From Salinispora pacifica CNR114 (lineage in GTDB: Bacteria > Actinomycetota > Actinomycetes > Mycobacteriales > Micromonosporaceae), in contig NZ_AZWO01000020.1 of NCBI RefSeq assembly GCF_000514775.1, forward strand, positions 128 through 64,127: a DNA stretch of 64,000 nucleotides, read 5' to 3'. A program made the translations under genes and the position numbers. The notes beneath the pieces are model-generated. The model had not been told where the DNA came from, ran no database searches, and was given only the letters and a program-made list of their open reading frames with translations. Shown in pieces: positions 37,287-45,292 of the stretch. The number at the start of each line of letters is the position of its first letter. Position 1 is the stretch's first letter.

Positions 37287-38243
37287 ATGACGGAGACACA
37301 GGCGAAGTCGGGGAACGCGGGGAACTCGGCTGACCCGGTCGACGAGGACAGCGCCACGAGCGGTGCCTCAGCCGCCAGCCGTGCGGCAGTGGGCCGGGCC
37401 ACCGTCCCCGCCGACGTGCCGGCCCCCAAGTTCACCAGAGCTCCGGGGATGGCCCCGCCGCCGGACAACCCGGCCAAGGAGTCGGAACCCACCGAGGAAC
37501 CGGTTACGGCCACGAAGGCTGAACCGCCGCGTACCGATGGTGCCGCCGCTGAGAAGAAGACGGCCGGGACCGCCCAGGTACCGACCTCCGGTGGCGCTGG
37601 GAAGACCAGCGCGGCTACCGGGAGCGCGGCTGCGGGGAGTGCGGCTACCGGGAGTGCGGCTGCCCTGGGCGGCGTGAACAGCGTCCCCCGACTTGGTGAC
37701 ACCGGAAGTCACCCGCGGGTCACCGGGGCCGCCCGACCACAGCCGAACTCCATTGGCCGACCCCAGGGCGGCGGCCTCCCGCCGGGAATCGGCGGGGTGG
37801 CGGCCGTCGGCGCCGCGCGCGTCGGCGAGGCGGTGCGCGCCGCGCGTACCGCGGTCAGCTCGGCCGCGTCTCGCGGGCCGCGCCGGGCCCGGCTGAACCT
37901 GCGGCGGATCGACCCATGGTCGGTGATGAAGTTCGCCTTCGCCGTTTCGGTGGTGCTCTTCATCGTCGTCGTGGTCGCGACCTCGGTGCTGTATCTGGCG
38001 CTGGACGCGATGGGCGTGTTCGCCAGCGTCAACGACAGCCTGAGTGATCTGGTCAACGCGGGCGGCGGGCAGAGCGCCAACGGTTTCCAGATCACCGCCC
38101 GTGGCGTGATTCTGAGTTCTGCCTTGATCGGCTTGGTCAACGTCGTGCTGTTCACGGCACTGGCAACGCTGGGTGCCTTCGTCTACAACGTCTGCGCCGA
38201 CCTGGTGGGCGGTGTCGAGCTGACGCTCGCCGAGCGCGACTGA
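37287..38243 (+). CDS. DUF3566 membrane protein downstream of gyrA
   Basis: A 318-residue protein. The first 200 residues are Ala/Thr/Pro-rich and disordered, with short repeats (AATGSAAAGSAATGSAA). The C-terminal part is DUF3566: basic LRRIDPWSVMKFAFAVSVVL, one transmembrane helix, a loop, then a second helix (VILSSALIGLVNVVLFTALA). It equals the gene between gyrA and ileT in mycobacteria. Its function is unknown. ATG 37287 lies 4 bp after gyrA, so it is co-transcribed. Confidence 0.9.
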   Translation: MTETQAKSGNAGNSADPVDEDSATSGASAASRAAVGRATVPADVPAPKFTRAPGMAPPPDNPAKESEPTEEPVTATKAEPPRTDGAAAEKKTAGTAQVPTSGGAGKTSAATGSAAAGSAATGSAAALGGVNSVPRLGDTGSHPRVTGAARPQPNSIGRPQGGGLPPGIGGVAAVGAARVGEAVRAARTAVSSAASRGPRRARLNLRRIDPWSVMKFAFAVSVVLFIVVVVATSVLYLALDAMGVFASVNDSLSDLVNAGGGQSANGFQITARGVILSSALIGLVNVVLFTALATLGAFVYNVCADLVGGVELTLAERD

Positions 38244-38252
38244 GTACGTCAC

Positions 38253-38282
38253 GGGGACCCGGGCCGCCCGGCCCGGGTCCCC
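38253..38282 (+). terminator. hairpin after the gyrA operon
   Basis: A perfect 13-bp stem (GGGGACCCGGGCC at 38253-38265 with its complement at 38270-38282) and a 4-base loop sit 10 bp after the stop. No T run follows, which is common in this group. Confidence 0.75.
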
Positions 38283-38368
38283 GATCCGCCGGTGCCGGGA
38301 GCACGCCCGGAGCCACCCCCGATTTTGGGGCGGCCGGGCCGATGGGTTAACCTTGCTCGTCGCAACAC

Positions 38369-38442
38369 GGGGCTATAGCTCAGTCGGTTAGAGCGCAGAG
38401 CTGATAACTCTGAGGTCGCTGGTTCGATTCCAGCTAGCCCCA
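38369..38442 (+). tRNA. ileT: tRNA-Ile(GAT)
   Basis: A 74-base tRNA. The acceptor arm GGGGCTA pairs with TAGCCCC, the D arm is GCTCAGTCGGTTAGAGC, and the anticodon loop CTGATAA has GAT at 38403-38405. The T arm is GCTGGTTCGATTCCAGC and the discriminator is A. CCA is not encoded. It is the expected ileT after gyrA, and the prophage begins just downstream, so its 3' half is the likely attachment core. Confidence 0.97.
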
Positions 38443-38571
38443 CCCATACCGCTTCACCTGCACAAACGCCGGTACTCCACTCACGCGGAGGACCGAACGA
38501 TGCTCAGAGACGACAGAGGTACGCGGCTTCCGGCCGATTCGCCTGCCCGAAACTGCGGGCAAGGTGGGGGT

Positions 38572-39516
38572 ATGCCACGCCACCCACGTCCACGTGTGCC
38601 CGACTGGGCACTTCCGTGGATCGAAAGCTTCACACTTCACCTGGAATCCGCAGGCAGGTCCCCCCTGACCGTTGAGCGATACACCGATGCGATCGGCTGG
38701 CTCGCCGGCTGGCTCGCGACCGACTCGCCGACGCTGCACGACTGGCACGAGACCGACCACAAGCACATCCGACGCTTTCTCCTGCACCTGCAAGACGCTG
38801 GATACTCCCGCAAGTACGTGCACAACATCGGCGGCGCGCTCCAGCAGTACTGGCGCTGGTTCGCAGCAGAGGAGGACGCCCCCAACCCGATGTCCAAGGT
38901 GGCAGTGCCCGCAGCGCCGAAGCTCGGCGAGACGCCTCCGCCGGTCATCGCTCAGGAGCAGCTATCACTGCTACTCAAGGATGCCGAGTCGGGCCGAGAC
39001 TTTGAGTCTCGCCGTGATGCGGCGTTGATCCGGCTCTTCGCCGGTACCGGTGGCCGACTCGCCGAGATCGCAAGTTTGACGCTCGATGACCTCGCAGTCT
39101 CTAAGCGTGAGGCAACCGTTACTGGCAAGGGCGGCAAGACTCGCACTGTGCGCTACGACCATCGCTGTGCTGTAGCTATCGATAGATACCTCCGCGTCCG
39201 TGCCCGCCACAAGGCGGTCGTCGAGTGCGGAGCGACAGCCCTTTGGGTAGGCGTCCGGCGTCGAGGTGCCATGACCCCATCCGGCATCCGACAGGCGATA
39301 GAGCGGCGCGGCGCGCGGCTCGGCATCAGGCTCTGGCCCCATCTGTTTCGCCACACATTCGCCCATCGCTGGCTGGACGCTGGTGGTGCGGAGGGTGATC
39401 TGGAGGAGCTAGCGGGCTGGGAGTCGCCGCAGATGCTGCGTCACTACGGCCGGTCTGCCCGGTCCGCCAGAGCACGGCGAGCGTATGACCGGGTCGACGT
39501 AATGGGCGGAGTCTAG
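38572..39516 (+). CDS. tyrosine recombinase (phage integrase)
   Basis: A 314-residue integrase of the XerC/D type. A SAM-like core-binding domain is at about 14-100 (WIESFTLHLESAGRSPLTVE). The catalytic domain has Arg162 (GTGGRLAEIASL), the lysine in TGKGGKTRTV, HLFR at 257-260, Trp283 and nucleophile Tyr292 (LRHYGR). All active-site residues are present. ATG 38572 is preceded by AGGTGGGG; the frame is open 72 bp further upstream without a ribosome site. It starts 130 bp from tRNA-Ile, so it probably acts on that tRNA. Confidence 0.93.
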   Translation: MPRHPRPRVPDWALPWIESFTLHLESAGRSPLTVERYTDAIGWLAGWLATDSPTLHDWHETDHKHIRRFLLHLQDAGYSRKYVHNIGGALQQYWRWFAAEEDAPNPMSKVAVPAAPKLGETPPPVIAQEQLSLLLKDAESGRDFESRRDAALIRLFAGTGGRLAEIASLTLDDLAVSKREATVTGKGGKTRTVRYDHRCAVAIDRYLRVRARHKAVVECGATALWVGVRRRGAMTPSGIRQAIERRGARLGIRLWPHLFRHTFAHRWLDAGGAEGDLEELAGWESPQMLRHYGRSARSARARRAYDRVDVMGGV

Positions 39517-39523
39517 GAACGCG

Positions 39524-39548
39524 GTGGGGCCACCCAGGGTGGCCCCAC
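39524..39548. terminator. bidirectional terminator after integrase
   Basis: A perfect 11-bp stem (GTGGGGCCACC at 39524-39534, complement at 39538-39548) with a 3-base loop, between two convergent genes. Confidence 0.85.
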
Positions 39549-39556
39549 GCAGCGGA

Positions 39557-39760
39557 TCACCGAACGACCTTGAGTCGTCGTCGACGCCCGCGGCCCTCGT
39601 ATACCGGCGCTGTCAGGCCATCGGCGTACCCGTTTACATACCCGGCGTCGTAGACCTGTCGGCGAATGTACCGAGCAGCTAGCAAGCTGGTAAAGCTGAC
39701 CGCCGTTAGGGCAACCGCAGTGATGACCTGTCGGAACTGGGGTGTCGTGGCCTGGCGCAT
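39557..39760 (-). CDS. small membrane protein with SOS-type control site
   Basis: A 67-residue protein with one hydrophobic segment at about residues 13-29 (ITAVALTAVSFTSLLAARYI) and a basic C-terminus (GRGRRRRLKVVR). The family is not recognised. ATG 39760 is the start. A LexA-type box lies about 50 bp upstream, so it may be induced on DNA damage, a natural condition for prophage excision. A role in excision, immunity or lysis timing is possible but not shown. Confidence 0.6.
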   Translation of the reverse strand: MRQATTPQFRQVITAVALTAVSFTSLLAARYIRRQVYDAGYVNGYADGLTAPVYEGRGRRRRLKVVR

Positions 39761-40315
39761 GGTGTGGTAGATGACCTCCGCTGAGTGTCGGACAGGGAAC
39801 GTGAGTCGAACATATGTTCTATCCGGATGGCCAGGGCTCTCGTGGCGTGTCGTGGATGGGTCTGGGGCGGGGGTGCTGGTGCGTGACGGGCCCCGCCAGA
39901 TCTTTACGGTCAGTCACTACTTGATCACCGATCCGGACCTAGTTTAATACCAGTTCCACAATCGACAAGCAACATCTGTGAGCGAGTTTCGCATCTTTCG
40001 TGGGTTATTCAATGTCGGGTAAGAGCAAATGAGGCACGATTCTTCCGTCGTTTGAGGCAAGGTTTGGGTGTAGCCCGACGCGCCCGAGGTGACCACACGG
40101 CCGGGTGACGGCGTGACGTGCGGACGGGGAGTACCGTCGATGGCGGCGCGGCAGGGAAGCCCTCAGAACGGAGGCAGAAAGTAGGGGCCGGATGTGCGGT
40201 CCGACCCCTTGCGCGCCACGTCACGGTAACAGGGGTCGTTGAAGCGACGTACTGTGCCATTCAGGACGCCGGTTCGTGCGGGGCTGGCGTGACAACCCTC
40301 GTGCGGGAGGGCACC
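39761..40315. other. prophage control region between divergent genes
   Basis: A 555-bp region, AT-richer than its surroundings at about 39930-40070 (for example TAGTTTAATACCAG near 39940). It holds the LexA-type box at 39807-39820 and presumably the promoters for the leftward small gene and the rightward XRE regulator. No further clear operator or gene is visible. Confidence 0.5.
39807..39820. promoter_or_regulatory. LexA (SOS) box
   Basis: CGAACATATGTTCT contains the perfect 12-bp palindrome GAACATATGTTC and fits the actinobacterial and Bacillus LexA consensus CGAAC-N4-GTTCG at all but the last base. It lies 47-60 bp upstream of the gene starting at 39760. Confidence 0.75.
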
Positions 40316-41509
40316 ATGAGCGACTACATCGGATTGCGCGTCGCCAGGTGGCGCGACATCAGCGGACTAACTCAACAGGACTTGGCAAACGCAGTCGGCG
40401 TAACATCGGCCTATATCAGCATGCTGGAGAACGGCCGCCGGCCTGTTGCGAAACGCTCGCTACTGATCGCACTAGCCAGCGCGCTACAGGTCAGCGTCAC
40501 CGATCTAACCGGTCAACCTACGGCGCCACGCAGTTCTGACGATGTTGCTATCTATGCTGCCGTGCCAGCTCTACGTGGCGCACTTGATGACGAGCCCACG
40601 GCCGATGGGCTGCCGTCCCTGGCCGACGTTGCCTCCCGCACGGACGCAGCCATGTCCGCGCGGATGGCCTGCGACTATCAGAATCTGGCACGGCTACTGC
40701 CCACGCTGGTCGCTGACACCCGCCAACTCGCCAACTCCGGAGACGAACACGCGTTGGCGCTGTTCGTACGGACCGCGGTCACCGCAGCATTGGCGATCAA
40801 GCCGTTTGGGTACGTCGATTTGAGCGCGCGGTACGCAGAGCGCGCCGAGGTTGCCGCCGGTCGCCTCGGTAGGCAAATCGAGTCCGCGGCGGCGGCGTTC
40901 GCGCTCGCACAGACCGCGCTGGCATCCGGCACTATCGGTGGGCGCCGCCGGTCGCTGATGACCGCGGTCGCCGCTGCCGAGCGCCTCGGTGACGACGGTG
41001 ACGACGCCGCCCTCACGTGGTACGGCATGCTGCACCTGCACGCCGCCCTGTCGGCGGCCTCACTCGACATCGGCGACTCCGACAGTCATCTCGCCGAGGC
41101 GGGTGCCACAGCCCGTCGCGTGGGATCGGATCCGTGGCGGATGGAGTTCACCTCCACAAACGTCGACATCTGGCGTATCGGGGTGGCGGTTGAGAACGGC
41201 GAGCCCGAGCGGGCTCCCGAGTACGCCCGCCAGGTCGACCGGTCCCGTATCCGCACCGTGAGCCGCCGCGCCCGGATGCACATCGACACGGGGCGTGGCT
41301 GGTACGCCGCCGGCGACCAGGACCGCGCCATCCTGTCGTGGCTGGAGGCTGACGAGGCGTCACCGGCCAAACTTCGGTCCCGGCCGAGCGTGCGCGAACT
41401 GGTCGGACAGATGATCCGTGACTCTCGTCGACGAGGCTCCGATGAGCTGCGGGATCTGGCGACACGGGTTGGTGTCGACCCGCTCGATCCCGACCACGAC
41501 CAGACTTAA
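40316..41509 (+). CDS. XRE-family regulator with helical-repeat C-terminus
   Basis: A 397-residue protein. An N-terminal Cro/CI-type helix-turn-helix is at about residues 7-60 (LRVARWRDISGLTQQDLANA, VTSAYISMLENGRR). A long all-helical region from about 100 resembles TPR-type sensor domains of actinobacterial XRE regulators (AERAEVAAGRLGRQIESAAA). ATG 40316 is preceded by GGGAGG. It could be the phage repressor, but the large TPR-like part is more typical of signal-responsive regulators. No cI-type cleavage motif is visible. Confidence 0.85.
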   Translation: MSDYIGLRVARWRDISGLTQQDLANAVGVTSAYISMLENGRRPVAKRSLLIALASALQVSVTDLTGQPTAPRSSDDVAIYAAVPALRGALDDEPTADGLPSLADVASRTDAAMSARMACDYQNLARLLPTLVADTRQLANSGDEHALALFVRTAVTAALAIKPFGYVDLSARYAERAEVAAGRLGRQIESAAAAFALAQTALASGTIGGRRRSLMTAVAAAERLGDDGDDAALTWYGMLHLHAALSAASLDIGDSDSHLAEAGATARRVGSDPWRMEFTSTNVDIWRIGVAVENGEPERAPEYARQVDRSRIRTVSRRARMHIDTGRGWYAAGDQDRAILSWLEADEASPAKLRSRPSVRELVGQMIRDSRRRGSDELRDLATRVGVDPLDPDHDQT

Positions 41510-41529
41510 CTAGCAGTTACTCTCCCGAT

Positions 41530-41566
41530 ACCGCCGTCGGTCGATAGTCCGTGTGACGGCGGTTTC
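41530..41566 (+). terminator. terminator after XRE regulator
   Basis: A 9-bp stem (ACCGCCGTC at 41530-41538 with GACGGCGGT at 41555-41563) and a 16-base loop, followed by TTT. Confidence 0.65.
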
Positions 41567-41653
41567 CGGTCTGCCCTCCCCGTGACTGGGTAGGGGCGGT
41601 CGCAGCCAGAGAGTCGGCCGTCTCGCCACCATCGAGGGTGAGGGAGTACGCGC

Positions 41654-41830
41654 ATGATTCGGCTGTTCCGCAAACGCCACCGGCCCGCACGGCTGGACGC
41701 GACCGGTCCCGCCACGGTGTATTCGGCGCGGGCCGGCGCCTACCGCCCGCTGTGGGACCAGCCGACGGTGATCCTCGATAGCCGGCCGTTGATGACCCGG
41801 TTGGCCCGGCAGCGGGCCTGCTCCCGGTGA
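41654..41830 (+). CDS. small basic protein, unknown
   Basis: A 58-residue protein, MIRLFRKRHRPARLDATGPA onward, rich in Arg. ATG 41654 has GAGGGAG about 13 bases upstream. Its TGA overlaps the next ATG (TGATG), supporting real translation and coupling. No family is recognised. Confidence 0.55.
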   Translation: MIRLFRKRHRPARLDATGPATVYSARAGAYRPLWDQPTVILDSRPLMTRLARQRACSR

Positions 41831-42108
41831 TGGCCACCCACGCCCGGCCGCGCTCCGGCAGCCTGTCGACGGTCCAGCTACGCAACCGGATGATCCTGTC
41901 CGCCCGGCGGATCATCACCGAGCACTGGCCGCGGGTGGACCGGTGCCCGATCTGCCGGTCCGCCTGGCCGTGTCCGCCCACCGAGACCGCATACGACTAC
42001 CTCGCCACGGCCGGGCAGGGCAACTGGGCTCCACCCGCAGCGTGCGCGGGGCCGGCGGTGAAATCGACCGCCGGCCGATGGGAATCGGCCGTCGATGCCA
42101 GCGCCTGA
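41830..42108 (+). CDS. small protein with CxxC zinc-type motif
   Basis: A 92-residue protein. Near the middle it has DRCPICRSAWPCPPTE, with three cysteines in a zinc-knuckle-like pattern, preceded by a basic helix (LRNRMILSARRIITEHWPRV). Similar small proteins occur next to XRE regulators in actinobacterial elements, from memory only. Coupled to the upstream gene by TGATG. GTG 41827 is an alternative start. Confidence 0.6.
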   Translation: MATHARPRSGSLSTVQLRNRMILSARRIITEHWPRVDRCPICRSAWPCPPTETAYDYLATAGQGNWAPPAACAGPAVKSTAGRWESAVDASA

Positions 42109-42202
42109 ACCCCCCGAACCGCCGACGGGTAGGGAGAAACTGATCACAGCGCTGGTATTGGTGATCGTTGTTGTCGCTGTGGTGATCGGGCAGTTTAGGT
42201 GA
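42095..42202 (+). CDS. 35-residue single-span membrane peptide
   Basis: ATG 42095 opens a short frame that overlaps the previous gene by 14 bp. After MPAPEPPEPPTGREK it has one strong hydrophobic helix (LITALVLVIVVVAVVIGQF). It is too short for domain assignment. The clean membrane segment after a Pro-rich start suggests a real small protein, but the evidence is only the frame and composition. Confidence 0.4.
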   Translation: MPAPEPPEPPTGREKLITALVLVIVVVAVVIGQFR

Positions 42203-42409
42203 TCGCCAGTTTCGCAACCGCCGGGGGACACAATCCGCCTCAATCGACGTGCCTCCCCGCAACTCGCTCGCCCGACCACGGTCCGGGTGATCCGGGTCCT
42301 CGATCGGCCTACCAATCCCGGGTGGGCGTGGGTGGAGGGCTACGAGTGGGACGGACCGGACTGTAAAGCGGTCCGGAAACAGCAACTTTCATCAAACTTG
42401 GAGGACGCG

Positions 42410-43219
42410 ATGGGTGAAGGTCAGAACCTGATCGATCACTACGTACACGGCTATGACGAGGCCGGCCGCCTAGGGGCAACCATCCGGGGTCGACTGGAGG
42501 CAGCCCGGGTGCGCGAGCTGCTAGACCGCTACCTGCCGTCGGCACCCTGTCGGGTCGCCGACATTGGGGGCGGACCGGGCGCGCACGCAGCGTGGATGCG
42601 AGAGCGGGGTCACGCGGTCGAGTTGCTTGACCCTGTAGCCCATCACGTCGACCAGGCGCGCGGGGCGGGTGTGTCGGCGGTGGTTGGGGATGCCCGCAGC
42701 CTGCCCTGGGATGAAGACTCGTTCGACGTCGCACTTCTGGCTGGGCCCTTGTACCACCTGACCGACTCGCAGGATCGGCGGGTGGCGGTGGCCGAGGCGG
42801 TGCGGGTGACCCGCCCAGGCGGCGTGGTGGCGGTGGTGGCATTGGGCCGGCACGCCAACCTTTTCGGCGCGGCCATCGCCGGGCAACTGGTCCAACGTCG
42901 GGCTATCGTGGAGGACATCCAGCTTCAGGGATGGAGCTCCAGGAACGACCGTTGGCCAGCAACAACGTACTACCACACCATCGACGAGTTGCGCGATGAG
43001 CTGACCGGAGCAGGGTTGCAGGTGGTCAACGTGCACGGAGTCGGCGGGCCGGGTGGGTGGCTTGCGGTCGCAGCCGACCGGTACAACCTGGATGATATGG
43101 GAGGCGGCATGCTTAACGCCGCGCTACTGGGTGCCCGGATGGGCGACCACTGCCCCGAGCTGATCCACGCCAGCGCTAATTTGCTGGCGGTCAGCCGGGT
43201 TCCGCAGGCAGGCGCATGA
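42410..43219 (+). CDS. class I SAM-dependent methyltransferase
   Basis: A 269-residue methyltransferase with motif I VADIGGGPGAHAAW, the acidic strand end VELLDPVAHHV, VVGDARSLPWDEDSFDV and the post-motif VRVTRPGGVVAV. It looks like the small-molecule/UbiE type rather than a DNA methyltransferase; no DPPY or PC motif is present. ATG 42410 has GGAGG upstream. The same frame is open back to GTG 42287 and encodes 41 further residues that look like a separate small-protein motif. The next gene overlaps by 4 bp. Confidence 0.8.
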   Translation: MGEGQNLIDHYVHGYDEAGRLGATIRGRLEAARVRELLDRYLPSAPCRVADIGGGPGAHAAWMRERGHAVELLDPVAHHVDQARGAGVSAVVGDARSLPWDEDSFDVALLAGPLYHLTDSQDRRVAVAEAVRVTRPGGVVAVVALGRHANLFGAAIAGQLVQRRAIVEDIQLQGWSSRNDRWPATTYYHTIDELRDELTGAGLQVVNVHGVGGPGGWLAVAADRYNLDDMGGGMLNAALLGARMGDHCPELIHASANLLAVSRVPQAGA

Positions 43220-43674
43220 TGACGGCCAGGGTGGCTCGTGCTATTGCCGAGTACACCGCTCACGGCTGGCCGGCACAACCGCGCCCGTGGGGGGTTGCGT
43301 TGCAGGCGCTACGGTTCGATGTGTTGGAGATCGCCTCGCCGATCGGGGCGATAATCCACCACCGGCTGCTCACCCGCGTACCTACCGCCACCGTCCGCCC
43401 GCCGTGGTGGTCAATGCTGCTGGGCCCTGGGGACCGAATGCGGTGGATGTTCTTGTTCGCCCCGGGCTTTCTGGACCCTGACCAGGTCGCCCGGGACGGT
43501 GGTCGGCTGCATCGTGGACCGGATGCATGGGTGCCAGCACCGCCAGGGCACGCCCCTGATGGGCTGACGGTCGGCTGGGTGGTGCCGCCTGCTCAGGCAC
43601 GCTGGCGACCATACGAGCCGGACGGCGTCTTCGACAGTCTCGGCTGGCTGCTGCGCTCCCGAGTCAGGCCATGA
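43216..43674 (+). CDS. hypothetical protein, possibly prim-pol-related
   Basis: A 152-residue protein starting ATG 43216, inside the previous stop. AIAEYTAHGWPAQP near the start resembles the opening of bifunctional primase-polymerase N-terminal domains, and RMRWMFLFAPG and TVGWVVPP recall strands of that fold. Catalytic acidic motifs are not evident, so a primase role is doubtful. The stop overlaps the next start by 4 bp, so the three genes from 42410 are coupled. Confidence 0.55.
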   Translation: MMTARVARAIAEYTAHGWPAQPRPWGVALQALRFDVLEIASPIGAIIHHRLLTRVPTATVRPPWWSMLLGPGDRMRWMFLFAPGFLDPDQVARDGGRLHRGPDAWVPAPPGHAPDGLTVGWVVPPAQARWRPYEPDGVFDSLGWLLRSRVRP

Positions 43675-44036
43675 CACTCTCTATTGCCCCGAGTCCCGAG
43701 GCCAGTGCCGCGGCCCGTTGGTGGGCCAACAAACTTACCAACGGTAAAGCTATGCTGCGGCGCCGCTTCACCCCCGCCCAGGCCGACCGGTTCGCCGCCG
43801 CTCTGGCCGAGCTGATCGATCAGCGCCTCGGTAGGGAGGTGCCGCAGCAGGGCTTCGCAGTCACGATTGACTGCGATTACAGGCTGCACCCGTTGCTCGC
43901 CGAAGCGGCGTGGCGGTCCGGGTTGTTGGTGAGCATGTATGACTTGCCGATGCGAACACACATGTGGATCATCCCTGGTCGAGTGACGGTATCCGAGGGG
44001 TACAGGGCCCCCGAGGAGGTCGTATGGGCGGCGTGA
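43671..44036 (+). CDS. hypothetical protein
   Basis: A 121-residue soluble protein. The N-terminal half is helical (ADRFAAALAELIDQRLGREV), and the C-terminal half looks like beta strands (FAVTIDCDYRLHPL, THMWIIPGRVTVSEGY). No family is recognised. It starts 4 bp inside the previous gene and is the last of the coupled triplet. Confidence 0.6.
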   Translation: MTLSIAPSPEASAAARWWANKLTNGKAMLRRRFTPAQADRFAAALAELIDQRLGREVPQQGFAVTIDCDYRLHPLLAEAAWRSGLLVSMYDLPMRTHMWIIPGRVTVSEGYRAPEEVVWAA

Positions 44037-44194
44037 CCAGCTTGACCCCTCCGGCGGCTGCCGTGAGCACTGCTGCGCCCCTGGTCAGGGCGTGTCACGG
44101 CGGCCTGGTTTGACGGCCGGTCGTACGGTGCGGTAGTGACCCGCACACGAATCGTGATCACTGCTGTGGCGGCAGCCCACCGACGAGGGGAGCG

Positions 44195-44617
44195 ATGGTG
44201 CGCCGGGACCTAGCTGCATCCTTGATTGGCGTCCTCGTCGGCCTGGCGCTCAGTTGGCTAGTCCTAGCCACCTCCCAGGCATCCCAGGGCAGCAACAGCA
44301 CGGATCCCGTGACTTGGGGCCCTCAAGCGCCGACCCCGGCAGCACAGAGCACGGTGTTTGGTGTGGTAGCGCTCATGTGGTCCGCCGGATGCAACGGCGG
44401 AGAGCAGATCGCACTTGACCCAGGGCGGTACGAGATGGGCACCTGCACGATGGGCGGCGATGAAGTGACGGTTGCTGTGTTCGCCCCGGAGGCTCAATCG
44501 GGGTGGGTCCACTCAATGAGAGAGCTCGGGGCGTTTGTGGTGGAGGGCGACCGATGGGCGGTCGCCAGCCTGAACACTGCGGCCCCCGCGGAGTTTGCCG
44601 CCGCAGTACCAGATTGA
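44195..44617 (+). CDS. secreted or membrane-anchored hypothetical protein
   Basis: A 140-residue protein with an N-terminal hydrophobic segment at about 8-27 (LAASLIGVLVGLALSWLVLA) after MVRRD, consistent with a signal anchor. The outside part has two cysteines (WSAGCNGGEQ, GTCTMGGD) that could pair. Such exported proteins in prophages are often lysogenic-conversion or exclusion factors; here that is only a guess. It is the last rightward gene before the bidirectional terminator. Confidence 0.6.
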   Translation: MVRRDLAASLIGVLVGLALSWLVLATSQASQGSNSTDPVTWGPQAPTPAAQSTVFGVVALMWSAGCNGGEQIALDPGRYEMGTCTMGGDEVTVAVFAPEAQSGWVHSMRELGAFVVEGDRWAVASLNTAAPAEFAAAVPD

Positions 44618-44673
44618 TGGACATCACAAAATCCCGCCTGGCTTCACGGCCGGCGTGGTGTAGCGCGGGCGGC

Positions 44674-44714
44674 AGCGAGGCCCCGCAGAACGCCAGTAGC
44701 TGCGGGGCCTCGCT
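44674..44714. terminator. strong bidirectional terminator between convergent blocks
   Basis: A perfect 15-bp stem (AGCGAGGCCCCGCAG at 44674-44688, complement at 44700-44714) with an 11-base loop. It separates the rightward accessory block from the leftward phage genes. Confidence 0.9.
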
Positions 44715-44722
44715 GTACCAGG

Positions 44723-45202
44723 TTACGCGTCGGACTGGCGTTTGCGTGGTCGTCCGGGGGCGCGGTGCCACCCCTTGCCGAAGGCGGCGATGTCGTCCGC
44801 CCGGTACATTCGCCCCCCGGCGAGTTCGACGGCAGGTGCCGGAAAGTCGGGGCGCTGCTCAAGCTGGCGAACTCTCGCCGTGGACACGCCGAGTCGCTCG
44901 GCGATCTCAGCGGAGCCGAGCAGGTCCCAGCCTCGGGATCGTGCCGCGGACGTCTCGATGATCAGGCGGTCCGGGCCGGTAAGTACCCCGCCGCGGACCA
45001 GCGCGGCGGCACCGGTCAGTCGTACTGGCCACTGTATTGCCTCGTTCATGGCCGCCTCGTACTCGCCCGCGTCGAGTGGGGCGCGCAACCGCAGCACTCC
45101 GAGGGTTTCCTGGTAGTGCGCGATCGAGGCTCCTTCGGCTGCCTGGTCGAGGTGTTCGTCGCGTAGGTCACCGACGAATTCGAGTTCGAAGTACCAACTC
45201 AT
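44723..45202 (-). CDS. HTH protein, MerR/excisionase type
   Basis: A 159-residue protein. The C-terminal third is a winged-helix HTH of the MerR/AlpA class (LLGSAEIAERLGVSTARVRQ, then GGRMYRADDIAAFGKGWHR). The N-terminal 90 residues are an unrecognised acidic domain (MSWYFELEFVGDLRDEHLDQ). ATG 45202 has AAAGGAG upstream. It may be a transcription or excision regulator at the end of the leftward operon; no direct partner is visible. Confidence 0.7.
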   Translation of the reverse strand: MSWYFELEFVGDLRDEHLDQAAEGASIAHYQETLGVLRLRAPLDAGEYEAAMNEAIQWPVRLTGAAALVRGGVLTGPDRLIIETSAARSRGWDLLGSAEIAERLGVSTARVRQLEQRPDFPAPAVELAGGRMYRADDIAAFGKGWHRAPGRPRKRQSDA

Positions 45203-45292
45203 GATGCTCTTCTCCTTTCTTTGCTTGGTGAAGGTGGGGCGAGATATCGGAGGTGGCCGGGGTCGGCGTAACCCGACCCCGGCGTGCCTCGA

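Noticed and set aside
34454..37702. A 1082-codon open frame antisense to gyrA
   Set aside because: It is the mirror of gyrA codon bias in high-G+C DNA; the translation has no domain pattern and gyrA is certain.
38443..38571. Second tRNA (Ala) directly after tRNA-Ile
   Set aside because: No cloverleaf can be formed in this gap; the usual neighbour is probably displaced by the prophage.
38500..38572. Upstream start for the integrase
   Set aside because: The added 24 residues lack conservation features and a ribosome site, while AGGTGGGG precedes ATG 38572.
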